A stretch of 41,457 nt of DNA, taken from positions 1 through 41,457 of the forward strand of contig CASFOT010000051.1 of the NCBI GenBank assembly GCA_949296305.1, read 5' to 3'. Below the pieces are notes generated by a model. The model worked only from the letters and a program-made list of their open reading frames with translations. It did not search any database and was not told where the DNA came from. The translations under genes and the position numbers were made by a program. Source of the DNA: an uncultured Erysipelotrichaceae bacterium (GTDB lineage: Bacteria > Bacillota_I > Bacilli_A > Erysipelotrichales > Erysipelotrichaceae). Of this stretch, positions 15,963 through 24,236 are shown in pieces; positions within the stretch are counted from its first letter, which is position 1, and each line of letters begins with the position of its first letter.

Positions 15963-18900
15963 TGAATACAGCGCTTCTTAAAGATATATTGCGCGAAATA
16001 CGCAAAACGTTAGGTCGTTTTTTATCTATCTTGCTGATCGTTGCATTGGGCGTTGCCTTTTTTGCCGGTGTAAAGGCGAGCGTACCAGATATGAAATATA
16101 CGGCAGACAATTATTTCGATACCTATAACCTGCAGGATATTCAAATTTATTCCACGGTCGGATTTACTGACGAGGATGTTGAAGCAATTCGGCAAATCGA
16201 AGGGATCGAAGGCGTTCATGCGACCTATTCGATGGATGCGGTGACGACCAAAGGGACAAAACAGATCACATTAAAAGTGCTGACGATGCCGGGTGTTGAT
16301 CCTGATCCGGATGATCCGGATTATATCAACCAGGTCCGCTTGTCTCAAGGACGAATGCCGCAAAAAAGTGGTGAATGCTTGATTGAAGATGCACGTTTGG
16401 TTGAAAGTGATCTGCAGATCGGAGATACCATTACATTATCTACGGGCACAGAGGATCCAATCAGTGATTATTTGAAAGTGGACACTTTTACGATCGTTGG
16501 TTCCATGTATACACCGATCTATTTGTCTTATGAAAAAGGAAGCACGACCATTGGTAGCGGAAGCATCGACAATTATATAACGATCTTGGATGAAGATTTT
16601 AATATGGATTATTATACGGAAGTTGATGTGACCGTCTCAGGTGCGAAAGAAATCAATTCTTATGATGATGCATATTTTGACGTGACAGACCCCGTGAAGA
16701 GCCGTTTGGAAACATTGGCTTTAGACCGTGCAGACCTTCGATTAGAGGAGATTCGGGAAGAAGCGATGAAAGAATATGAAGAAGGGGTTGTTGAATATGA
16801 ACAAGGCGTAGCAGAATTCAACGAAAAGATCGCTGAGGGAGAGCAGCAATTAAATGATGCGGAGAATGAGCTGATCATTTCACAGGCAACCTTAAATTCT
16901 TCACAGCTTTATGCACAACAGGAAATTGCAAGCGGGGAAAGCCAGTTAGCCACATTAGAAACATTGCTGCAGGAAGCCAAACAACAGCAGACTGCATTAA
17001 AAACACAAATCCAATCACGGATCTACGCTTTGCAAGAACAGTTGGAGTCTTTAAAACAGCAGCAGGACGAGTATGATAAGCTGATCGAAGAAAATGATGA
17101 GCGAATTGCAGAATTGAAGGAACAGTTAGAAACTGCATTGCCGGAAGAAAAAGAAGAGATCGAAAATGAGATCAGCTGGCGGGAAACCTTAAAAGAACAG
17201 TTAGAACAGACAAAAAAATCTTTGGTCCAAACAATTGATTCGCTCCAGGCACAGCTTTCAGAATTAAATGCACAGCTCGATCAGACAGATGCCTATGTGG
17301 TTGAACTGGAAGAGATGCTGCAGCAGCAAAAAGATGAATTGGAACAGGCTAAAATTACAAGTGAGCAGCAATTAAAAGACGGCCAGGCACAGATCGATGA
17401 AGGATGGGTGCAATTGGCACAAGGAAAAGTGGAACTGGAGCGGCAGAAAACACTTGGAGAGGCAGAACTTGAATTGGCAAAAGAGCGCTTGGATAAAGCA
17501 AAGGAGCAGATCGATGCAATCGGAGATCCTGAATGGTATGTGCTTGATCGAGAGTCGCAATATGCTTATATGGATTATGGCAGTGTTGCTGATCGCATGG
17601 AAGGGATCTCCAGTGTATTCCCAGTTTTCTTTTTCCTTGTGGCAGCACTTGTCTGCTTAACAACGATGACGCGAATGGTCGATGAACAGCGCAGCAACAT
17701 CGGAACGATGAAAGCGTTAGGTTATGGAAAGAGTGCAATTGCTTTAAAATATTTGTTGTATGCTTTTGCTGCCGGTGTCATCGGATCTATTGTCGGCTGT
17801 GCGCTTGGCATGTGGATCTTCCCGACCGTTATCTTCAATGCTTGGAACCTGATGTATAATTTGCCTGAACTGAAGTTCGTTTTCCAACCGGGATTGATGT
17901 TGTTAGCAAGCGGATTGGTAATTGGCGTAACCATGATGGCCGCTTTCGGTGCGGTATATAAAGAACTGATGGAAGTACCGAGTCAGCTGATGCGGCCTAA
18001 AGCACCAAAGGTTGGCAAAAAGATCTTGTTGGAACGCTTCCCGATGATTTGGTCTCATTTCTCTTTCACATGGAAAGTGACAGCGCGCAATATCTTCCGT
18101 TATAAAAAACGGTTTCTCATGACGGTCATAGGTATTGCTGGCTGCAGTGCATTGCTGGTCGCTGGTTTTGGTATACAAGACAGCATTTCTGATATCGTTT
18201 CAAAGCAATATGATGAGATCTTCAATTATGATGCTTTGGTTTCTTTGGATGCGAATGCAACCATGCTTGAAAAGGATGATTATTATCGATCGTTGAAGAC
18301 AGATGATCGAATCGTTGAAATCATTGGCGTGGAACAGCTGGCTGTAACGGTCAATCAAGATGGAGAGGACAGTTCTGTAACAGTCATTGTTCCAAATGAT
18401 GTAAATGAATTCGCTGATTTTACGTCACTTCGTCATCGCGGAAGCACAGAGGCGATCCCATTAAAAGATGATGGTGCGCTTGTAACAGAAAAACTGGCAA
18501 TGAATCTAGGCTTGCAGAAAGGAGATGTGATCACGATCAAAGACGGTGACGGCATTGAACGGGAAATCAAGATCACCGACATCGTGGAAAATTATGTGGG
18601 TCATTATCTCTATCTGTCCCCTTCTTATTTCCGTGAAGTGTTCAAGGAACGCCAGAATAACACAGCTTTCTTATTAAAGACATCTTCCAGTGAGAGTGAC
18701 TTTGAAACTCTATTAGGAGAAGAGCTGATCAAAGAAGACATTGTTTCATCTGTATCTTTTTATTCAGGTCTGGCTCAATCATTTGAAGATACGATTTCAT
18801 CGCTGAATTTTGTCGTGATCGTATTAGTGATCGCTGCAGGAATGCTTGCCTTTGTCGTATTGTATAATTTGACGAACGTGAATATCTCAGAACGTATACG

Positions 18901-19204
18901 AGAAATTGCAACGATCAAAGTGCTGGGATTCTATGATAAAGAAGTCAGCTCGTATGTATTTAGAGAAACGATCTTTTTGACCGTATTTGGTGCATTAGCA
19001 GGCTTGTTGTTGGGCATCGGCCTTCATCAGCTGATCATGAGCCTGGCGGAAATGGAAAGTGTTATGTTTGGCAGAAATATCGATTGGATTTCTTATGTGA
19101 TTTCTTTTGTCATTACGCTCGTATTTGCTGGAATCGTCGATTTGTTCATGTATCAGAAACTCAAACGAGTGCAGATGGTCGAATCGTTAAAGTCAGTAGA
19201 ATGA
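15962..19204 (+). CDS. Large FtsX/MacB-type ABC permease with extracytoplasmic coiled coil
   Basis: This 1080-residue protein has a first membrane helix at about 18-40, then an extracellular MacB-like domain to about 265. A Glu/Gln-rich coiled coil of roughly 240 residues follows (about 265-510, in the manner of EQQLNDAENELII and LEQAKITSEQQLKDGQAQI). The first FtsX core with three helices runs about 545-680, a further helix and second extracellular domain about 710-930, and a second FtsX core is at the C-terminus. It is a duplicated permease, so one copy may pair with an ATPase dimer. The coiled coil would project from the cell surface. The ATG at 15962 is preferred to the TTG codon directly before it. 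Confidence 0.93.
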   Translation: MNTALLKDILREIRKTLGRFLSILLIVALGVAFFAGVKASVPDMKYTADNYFDTYNLQDIQIYSTVGFTDEDVEAIRQIEGIEGVHATYSMDAVTTKGTKQITLKVLTMPGVDPDPDDPDYINQVRLSQGRMPQKSGECLIEDARLVESDLQIGDTITLSTGTEDPISDYLKVDTFTIVGSMYTPIYLSYEKGSTTIGSGSIDNYITILDEDFNMDYYTEVDVTVSGAKEINSYDDAYFDVTDPVKSRLETLALDRADLRLEEIREEAMKEYEEGVVEYEQGVAEFNEKIAEGEQQLNDAENELIISQATLNSSQLYAQQEIASGESQLATLETLLQEAKQQQTALKTQIQSRIYALQEQLESLKQQQDEYDKLIEENDERIAELKEQLETALPEEKEEIENEISWRETLKEQLEQTKKSLVQTIDSLQAQLSELNAQLDQTDAYVVELEEMLQQQKDELEQAKITSEQQLKDGQAQIDEGWVQLAQGKVELERQKTLGEAELELAKERLDKAKEQIDAIGDPEWYVLDRESQYAYMDYGSVADRMEGISSVFPVFFFLVAALVCLTTMTRMVDEQRSNIGTMKALGYGKSAIALKYLLYAFAAGVIGSIVGCALGMWIFPTVIFNAWNLMYNLPELKFVFQPGLMLLASGLVIGVTMMAAFGAVYKELMEVPSQLMRPKAPKVGKKILLERFPMIWSHFSFTWKVTARNIFRYKKRFLMTVIGIAGCSALLVAGFGIQDSISDIVSKQYDEIFNYDALVSLDANATMLEKDDYYRSLKTDDRIVEIIGVEQLAVTVNQDGEDSSVTVIVPNDVNEFADFTSLRHRGSTEAIPLKDDGALVTEKLAMNLGLQKGDVITIKDGDGIEREIKITDIVENYVGHYLYLSPSYFREVFKERQNNTAFLLKTSSSESDFETLLGEELIKEDIVSSVSFYSGLAQSFEDTISSLNFVVIVLVIAAGMLAFVVLYNLTNVNISERIREIATIKVLGFYDKEVSSYVFRETIFLTVFGALAGLLLGIGLHQLIMSLAEMESVMFGRNIDWISYVISFVITLVFAGIVDLFMYQKLKRVQMVESLKSVE

Positions 19205-19212
19205 TCATACAT

Positions 19213-19255
19213 GGCGGTAATAAACGAATGATCATGCTTATTACTGCCTTTTTCT
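19213..19255 (+). terminator. Terminator of the ABC transporter operon
   Basis: An 11-bp stem (GGCGGTAATAA against TTATTACTGCC, one G-T pair) with a 14-nt loop is followed by five T. Confidence 0.85.
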
Positions 19256-19299
19256 TTCGTGAGCTGACTGCTTTGAAAGAGCGTTTGCTGATGGATCGG

Positions 19300-19328
19300 T
19301 TGAGTTTTAGGAAAGGCTGTGCTATAAT
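19300..19328 (+). promoter_or_regulatory. Promoter of the nucleoside hydrolase-ECF operon
   Basis: TTGAGT (19300-19305), 17-bp spacer, TATAAT (19323-19328). Transcription would begin about 19335, immediately before the aptamer-like hairpin. Confidence 0.8.
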
Positions 19329-19337
19329 CGGAAACGA

Positions 19338-19370
19338 ACTGGTTTCATAACCTCCCAGTATAATCATAGG
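19338..19370 (+). promoter_or_regulatory. preQ1-I-like riboswitch aptamer
   Basis: A 5-bp stem ACTGG/CCAGT closes a 12-nt loop TTTCATAACCTC, followed by an 11-nt A-rich tail ATAATCATAGG. This is the compact H-type pseudoknot layout of preQ1 class I riboswitches. The loop segment ATAACC resembles the ligand-pairing GTAACC of the Thermoanaerobacter tengcongensis aptamer, and the tail AGG can pair with loop CCT to make helix P2. It lies at the very 5' end of the transcript and is followed by an intrinsic terminator, then by genes of a queuosine-salvage type. The tail has more T than usual, so this is a structural match, not a proven one. Confidence 0.6.
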
Positions 19371-19410
19371 CAAACAGATAAATATAATGGAAAATTGGAT
19401 TTTTTTTGCT

Positions 19411-19441
19411 GCTTTGTCTATGTTTGGACGAAGCTTTTTTT
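19411..19441 (+). terminator. Leader terminator (riboswitch expression platform)
   Basis: An 8-bp stem GCTTTGTC/GACGAAGC (one G-T pair) with an 8-nt loop is followed by seven T. It lies before the ribosome site of the nucleoside hydrolase. CAAACA (19371-19376), directly after the aptamer, can pair with TGTTTG (19421-19426) in the terminator loop and could act as antiterminator. That mechanism is inference. Confidence 0.7.
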
Positions 19442-19460
19442 ATGTAAGGAGGCATGTAGG

Positions 19461-20453
19461 ATGAAAAAGCGAGTGATCATCGATTGTGATCCTGGAATTG
19501 ATGATAGTTTAGCGTTGATGATGGCTTTGAGCAGTGATGCGATCGATGTGATCGGAATCACGATTGTTTGCGGAAATTCGCCGATTGACATGGGATTTGA
19601 AAATGCAAAGAAAATCTTGCATCATATGGGACGCCTTGATATACCGATTTATAAAGGGGCAGATCGCCCGCTTGCCAAGGAATATGTCAATGCATTAGAT
19701 ACGCATGGCGAAGATGGTTTAGGTGAAAGCTTTTTAGAAGAAATAGCGGGATACGATACACATGAGCAAGCCGTATCTTTTCTGGCCCGAATTTTACATC
19801 AAGGCCCGTGTTCTGTTATTGCTTTAGGGCCGTTGACTAACTTTGCCCAGCTGATCCAGGAAGATGAAAAAGCATTTGATGCAATTGAACGATTGGTGTC
19901 GATGGGGGGGACGTATCGTTCACATGGGAATTGTTCTCCTGTGGCAGAATATAACTATTGGGAAGATCCGGAAGCTGCAGAGATCGTCTATCGGCACATG
20001 GAACAAACGGGAAAACAGATCGAAATGGTTGGCTTGGATGTGACCAGGCAGATCGTTTTAACGCCGGATCTGTTATCTTATATAGAACGTTTAGATGAAC
20101 GACAAGGGGCATTTATTCGTAAGATCACCAAATTTTATTTTGACTTTCATTGGTCACAGGAGCATTTGATTGGGTGTGTGATCAACGATCCGTTGGCAGT
20201 GGCTTACTTTTTGGATCCAGCAGTATGTGCAGGTTTTTCCAGTCATGTCGATCTGGTGACGGATGGACCAGCAAGAGGACAGACTATTGTCGATGCATTT
20301 GATTTTTACCATCGTTCTCATAATGCCTATGTGCTGACCAAGTGTGATCCATTGGCATTTTTCCAAATGTTCTTGGCCCTGATTCTGCATAAGGAAAAGG
20401 AATCACTAGATTTGTTAGAAAATCTCATAGGGGATAGGAAGGGGATATCATGA
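19461..20453 (+). CDS. Nucleoside hydrolase, probable queuosine hydrolase (QueK-like)
   Basis: This 330-residue inosine/uridine-type nucleoside hydrolase has the Ca2+ and ribose site DCDPGIDD (8-15), the AEYNYWEDPEAA motif (162-173) and NDPLAVA (242-248). The second motif is HDP in classical enzymes; here the leaving-group His is Asn, hinting at a different base. AAGGAGG precedes the ATG at 19461. An ECF S component overlaps it by 4 nt, and a preQ1-I-like leader precedes it. This setting matches queuosine salvage, where QueK-type hydrolases release queuine from imported queuosine (family knowledge; assignment inferred). A plain ribonucleoside hydrolase is the alternative. Confidence 0.85.
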   Translation: MKKRVIIDCDPGIDDSLALMMALSSDAIDVIGITIVCGNSPIDMGFENAKKILHHMGRLDIPIYKGADRPLAKEYVNALDTHGEDGLGESFLEEIAGYDTHEQAVSFLARILHQGPCSVIALGPLTNFAQLIQEDEKAFDAIERLVSMGGTYRSHGNCSPVAEYNYWEDPEAAEIVYRHMEQTGKQIEMVGLDVTRQIVLTPDLLSYIERLDERQGAFIRKITKFYFDFHWSQEHLIGCVINDPLAVAYFLDPAVCAGFSSHVDLVTDGPARGQTIVDAFDFYHRSHNAYVLTKCDPLAFFQMFLALILHKEKESLDLLENLIGDRKGIS

Positions 20454-21007
20454 AAAAGAAAGTTACTACATATCAAATTTGCATATTGGCGTTTTGCGTT
20501 ATCATGAATATCATTGGCGGACAGATTGCCTTGTTTTTACGTTTGCCGATCTATTTAGACAGCATCGGAACAGTATTAGCTGCGTCATTGTTCGGGCCTT
20601 TGTATGGCATGCTGCCCAGCCTGCTGAGCGGGTTGATCATGGGAATCAATGATGTTTATTCCATCTATTATGCTCCGGTTGGCATCCTATTTGGGTGTTT
20701 ATGCGGATTTGTATGGAAAAAAGAAAAGTCTTCATTGATCTGGCCTTTTGTGGCAGCATTTTTCGTAACGATCCCAAGCTCATTTGTCAGTGCATGCATT
20801 ACTGCTTATTTGTTTGGCGGGATCACTTCTTCAGGTTCTACTGTATTGGTACAGCTGCTGGCACAAACACCTTTGGGATTGACGGTCAGCTGCTTTCTTG
20901 CCCAGCTGCTCACCGACTACGCTGATCGTGTCGTTGCTTTTTGGATCACGATCTTGATGAGAAAACGGTTATCGATCGATCATCAGAATCGAAAAGGTAT
21001 TCGATAA
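20450..21007 (+). CDS. ECF transporter S component, probable queuosine/queuine uptake (QrtT-like)
   Basis: This 185-residue hydrophobic protein has about six helices. It contains the ECF S-component style sequence LPIYLDSIGTVLAASLFGPLYG near residues 32-53, then GLIMGINDVYSIYYAPVGILFG. S components bind the vitamin-like solute and share an energising EcfAAT module, which is not encoded here. It overlaps the nucleoside hydrolase by 4 nt (ATGA), so uptake and hydrolysis are coupled. With the preQ1-like leader, a queuosine, queuine or other 7-deazapurine solute is the best guess. Confidence 0.8.
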   Translation: MKKKVTTYQICILAFCVIMNIIGGQIALFLRLPIYLDSIGTVLAASLFGPLYGMLPSLLSGLIMGINDVYSIYYAPVGILFGCLCGFVWKKEKSSLIWPFVAAFFVTIPSSFVSACITAYLFGGITSSGSTVLVQLLAQTPLGLTVSCFLAQLLTDYADRVVAFWITILMRKRLSIDHQNRKGIR

Positions 21008-21021
21008 GCAGAAAAGTATAG

Positions 21022-21027
21022 TATAAT
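21022..21027 (+). promoter_or_regulatory. Possible promoter for the zinc-ribbon gene
   Basis: TATAAT at 21022-21027, with a poor -35 (TTCGAT at 16-bp spacing). No terminator is visible after the ECF gene, so read-through from upstream is also possible. Confidence 0.4.
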
Positions 21028-21057
21028 GTAATACAAAGAAGGCAGGGAGGAATGAAG

Positions 21058-21390
21058 ATGAATGATCGTACATGTCCATTTTGTGGCGGAGTGCAAAGTG
21101 AAAGCCGTTGTGAGATCTGCAATCGTCCAACGGTAAAGATCATCTCACAAGCTTCATCAGGGCAGTCGCTTCATTATGGCCATCCGTATAAAAGGGAAAA
21201 AGAGACGATTTCAAACAAGGTCGACAATCCATATCTGAAGCAGATTCATGAAAAACGCTTGCAGCATAAACGAAATGAATATCGGAAGGTGAAACAGCGC
21301 GAGCAAAACCAAGCCATGCGTATTGCAAATGTTGTTTCATTTATCGTATTCTTTTTCATCTTGGCGTTTATCTTTTTCTTAGCCGTCTAG
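21058..21390 (+). CDS. Zinc-ribbon protein with C-terminal membrane anchor (110 aa)
   Basis: The N-terminal CPFCGG...CEICN supplies two CxxC pairs for one zinc ribbon. The middle (about 55-85) is basic and helical, and residues about 88-110 form a single membrane helix at the C-terminus. The start at 21058 is 6 nt from GGGAGGA; the ATG at 21052 touches that site and is unlikely. It is 8 nt ahead of the HAD gene. No known function; probably a tail-anchored membrane protein with a cytoplasmic ribbon. Confidence 0.75.
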   Translation: MNDRTCPFCGGVQSESRCEICNRPTVKIISQASSGQSLHYGHPYKREKETISNKVDNPYLKQIHEKRLQHKRNEYRKVKQREQNQAMRIANVVSFIVFFFILAFIFFLAV

Positions 21391-21398
21391 AGGTTGTT

Positions 21399-22097
21399 AT
21401 GTATCAGGTCCTTTTGTTTGATGCAAATGATACGATATTTGATTTTCACGCTTGCGAACAGCATGCATTAAAAGAAACTTTTGCCAATCATGCCATTGAT
21501 TTTCACAAAGAGATGGAAGCATGTTATCATGAGATCAATCATGATTTGTGGAGCCGTTATGAAACTGGCGAACTATCGCGAGAAGAAGTGGTCTTTACAC
21601 GGTTTTCATGCTTGTTTGATCGTTTTCATATTGATCTCGACGGGGTCTTGTTTGAAAAAGATTATCAATCTGCATTGGCTGAAGGACACCAGCTGTTAGA
21701 AGGTGCTTATGATTTGTTGACAGCGTTGCACGGACATTTCCGCTTGTTCATCGTCAGCAATGGTGTGGTCACAACACAGTATCAGCGTTTGCATGATGCC
21801 GGCCTAACATCTTTTTTTGAAAAGATCTTTTTATCTGAAGAGGTGGGATTTCGAAAACCGCAACCAGAATTTTTCCAGCCTGTTTTACAAGCAGCAAATT
21901 GTGAGCGGAAAGAGCTGTTGTTGATCGGTGACTCGCTGACCTCTGATATCAAAGGGGCAAATCAAATGGGAATTGATTGCGTATGGATGAACCCACAAAA
22001 GAAAAAGGCACCTGCTTCTTTACGGATCACTTTTGAGATCCAAGCATTGGATCAATTATATGAGATTTTAGGATTAAATGATTCGAGCGTACAGTAA
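21399..22097 (+). CDS. YjjG/YfnB-like HAD hydrolase with altered motif I
   Basis: The 232 residues have the layout of YjjG-type noncanonical pyrimidine nucleotidases: motif I FDANDTIFDF (7-16), helical cap, motif II FIVSNG, motif III FRKPQPEFF and motif IV GDSLTSDI. In motif I the second Asp, the general acid/base two residues after the nucleophile Asp8, is Asn10 (codons GAT GCA AAT). Other motifs are intact. It may be slow, inactive, or use another residue. AGAGG precedes the ATG. A terminator follows, so it ends the transcript that includes the zinc-ribbon gene. Confidence 0.85.
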   Translation: MYQVLLFDANDTIFDFHACEQHALKETFANHAIDFHKEMEACYHEINHDLWSRYETGELSREEVVFTRFSCLFDRFHIDLDGVLFEKDYQSALAEGHQLLEGAYDLLTALHGHFRLFIVSNGVVTTQYQRLHDAGLTSFFEKIFLSEEVGFRKPQPEFFQPVLQAANCERKELLLIGDSLTSDIKGANQMGIDCVWMNPQKKKAPASLRITFEIQALDQLYEILGLNDSSVQ

Positions 22098-22098
22098 C

Positions 22099-22125
22099 AA
22101 AAACAGTGGAGGCACTGTTTTTTCT
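22099..22125 (+). terminator. Terminator after the YjjG-like gene
   Basis: An 8-bp stem AAACAGTG/CACTGTTT with loop GAGG and a T run. It covers the GTG at 22106 that would extend the next frame. Confidence 0.85.
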
Positions 22126-22144
22126 TGGAAAGAAGGTGATTTCA

Positions 22145-23476
22145 TTGGCTGCTCATGACTTGCGTACGGCCCCGATCCGCCGTTTATACCTTACATTCTT
22201 GATTCCGACGGTGATTGCAACGGTTTCGAATTCTTTATATTGCCTGGCAGACATTTATTTTATATCGGTCGGAGCGGGAATGATGGGCTTAGCAGCAGTA
22301 AATATCGTCATGCCGATGTATACCTTATATTCTGCTATTGGTCTATTGTTTGGTGTAGGGGCATCGACCATCATTTCTATCGAACGCGGAGGCAATCATC
22401 CAAAAGGAGCGGATGAGGCATTTACGCTCTGCATGGGATCGATGATCGTCAGCGGAATCATCTTGACGATAGGTTCGTTGCTGTTTTTAGAACCGCTGGC
22501 TTATGCATTGGGGGCAAGTGAGGAATTGCTTCCATATGTGCTTGAATATCTGATGCCAATCGTTAGCGGAACGCTGGCTTTTATCCTCATGTATGCCTGC
22601 GGAATCTTGCTGCGCAGCGATCATGCGCCAAAGCTGGCTATGATCAGCATGTTGATCGGCAATATCAGCAATATATTTTTAGATTACTTTTTTGTCGTCG
22701 TCCTTGGCTGGGGATTAAGGGGAGCTGCCATTGCCACTGCATTTGCACCTTTGATCACGTTGGTTATTGCCTCTTTGCATTTTTTTGGCCAACCTCAATT
22801 GCATCTATGCAAAGTCCATCATATTTGTGTATTATTCCGCCGTATGATCATCAATGGTGCAGGAAGCGGCATCTTGGAATTGACATCCGGATTGATCATT
22901 TTTTTGTTTAATGCAGTCATCTTAGCGGTTGCTGATGCTACGTTCTTGGCAGCCTATGCGATTGTTGCCAATATCGCTTATGTGTTGAAAGGACTGTTTG
23001 CTGCCTTCGGCCAAGCGGCACAGCCGATCATGTCTTTCAATCATGGCGCGCAGGAAACCAAACGAATACAAGAAGTTTTCCAGTTCTCGATGTTGGTAAC
23101 GATAGCGGCTGCCCTTTTGCTGTATGCAGGTTTTCTCTTCTTTCCACGTGCCCTTGCAGCAATCTTTGCCAATGAAGATATGAGAGTGACCGCATTAGCG
23201 GCACATGGCATCACGCTTTACTTTCTTTCTATGCCATTTACTGCTTGGATTACGATCCTCATGTATTATTTTCAATCGGTAGAATATGGAAGGCTGTCTA
23301 CTGTGTTGGCAGTTGCGAAAGGTGTATTGTTTGTGGTGTTCTGGCTGGCAGTTTTATTTTTCCTGTTACAAGAAACAGGTATCTGGCTGACCATTCCTTT
23401 TGCTGAGGCATCTGCCTGTATTCTTGGCTGGTTCTTATACCGCCGACTTCAAAGGAGGGGCAAACATGAAGGATAA
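22145..23476 (+). CDS. MATE-family multidrug/cation exporter
   Basis: This 443-residue, 12-helix protein has the twofold MATE pattern, with SNSLYCLADIYFISVGAGMMGLAAVNIVMPMYTLYSAIGLLFGVGA in the first half and AYAIVANIAYVLKGLFAAFGQAAQPIMSFNHGA in the second. It exports organic cations or drugs by Na+ or H+ antiport. The start is taken as TTG at 22145, which lies 5 nt after AAGGTGA; a GTG at 22136 is possible, while GTG at 22106 lies in a terminator. It overlaps the HD gene by 11 nt. Confidence 0.92.
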   Translation: MAAHDLRTAPIRRLYLTFLIPTVIATVSNSLYCLADIYFISVGAGMMGLAAVNIVMPMYTLYSAIGLLFGVGASTIISIERGGNHPKGADEAFTLCMGSMIVSGIILTIGSLLFLEPLAYALGASEELLPYVLEYLMPIVSGTLAFILMYACGILLRSDHAPKLAMISMLIGNISNIFLDYFFVVVLGWGLRGAAIATAFAPLITLVIASLHFFGQPQLHLCKVHHICVLFRRMIINGAGSGILELTSGLIIFLFNAVILAVADATFLAAYAIVANIAYVLKGLFAAFGQAAQPIMSFNHGAQETKRIQEVFQFSMLVTIAAALLLYAGFLFFPRALAAIFANEDMRVTALAAHGITLYFLSMPFTAWITILMYYFQSVEYGRLSTVLAVAKGVLFVVFWLAVLFFLLQETGIWLTIPFAEASACILGWFLYRRLQRRGKHEG

Positions 23477-24236
23477 AGAATGTTTTCTGTCTTATGTGCA
23501 GCAATTTGATCAATCTGATACAAAGATTGCTTTAAAGCTGGCACATAGTTTCCGTGTCAGTGATCTTTGTGAAGAAATTGCTGTTCGCCTAGGATTTAGC
23601 CAAGAAGACTGTTTGCTTGCAAAGCGCATTGGCTTGCTGCATGATATCGGCCGTTTTCCGCAAGCAGCTCTATACGGGACGTTTGTTGATGCAAAAAGCG
23701 TAGCACATGCACAGCTGAGCATCCAAGTGCTGTTTGAAGAAGGCTGGATCCAGCGATTCATAAATGATCAACAGCAGGAACATGTGATCAAACAGGCTAT
23801 TCGTTTCCATAGTGATCGTTGTTTGCCTGTTGGCCTGGATCCGAAAGAAGAACAATTTTGCCATCTGCTTCGTGATGCAGATAAAATAGATATCATTCAT
23901 GTCCACCAAAACCATTCATATCAAGATTTTCTTGATTGCTCAAAAGAAGAGATGGCTGACTCGTCGATCAGCGATGCTGTGTTGGATGCTTTCTTACAAC
24001 AAGTGACGGTTGATTTTACGAAGCGAACCACGCCTTTAGACATCCTGCTGTCACATGATGCAATCGTTTTTGGTTTGCATTATGAAGAAAGCAGACAGTT
24101 ATTCTCCGAAAAAGGCTATTCATTATTACGGATTATAGAAGGCCTTGATTTTACAAATAAAGAAACACGCAAGCGTCTGCAGATCATCGCGGAGGCATGC
24201 CGGCGTGCCGGGTTTATGATAAAGGAGACCATATGA
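23466..24236 (+). CDS. HD-domain phosphohydrolase
   Basis: This 256-residue protein has the full metal set of the HD fold: His27, His59-Asp60 in LLHDIGRFPQ, and a late Asp in LLRDADKIDI (137-140). This shows a metal-dependent phosphohydrolase of cyclic or nucleotide substrates; the substrate is not evident. AAAGGAGGGG lies 5 nt before the ATG. It starts inside the MATE gene and its end overlaps the next gene by 4 nt, so the three are made together. Confidence 0.88.
   Translation: MKDKECFLSYVQQFDQSDTKIALKLAHSFRVSDLCEEIAVRLGFSQEDCLLAKRIGLLHDIGRFPQAALYGTFVDAKSVAHAQLSIQVLFEEGWIQRFINDQQQEHVIKQAIRFHSDRCLPVGLDPKEEQFCHLLRDADKIDIIHVHQNHSYQDFLDCSKEEMADSSISDAVLDAFLQQVTVDFTKRTTPLDILLSHDAIVFGLHYEESRQLFSEKGYSLLRIIEGLDFTNKETRKRLQIIAEACRRAGFMIKETI

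Noticed and set aside
19338-19370. Purine riboswitch before the nucleoside hydrolase
   Set aside because: TATAATCATAGG recalls the purine aptamer, but the three-way junction and both conserved kissing loops are missing; the short hairpin-plus-tail form fits preQ1-I better.
22106-22144. GTG start for the MATE gene
   Set aside because: The codon lies in a terminator hairpin; TTG at 22145 has the better ribosome site.
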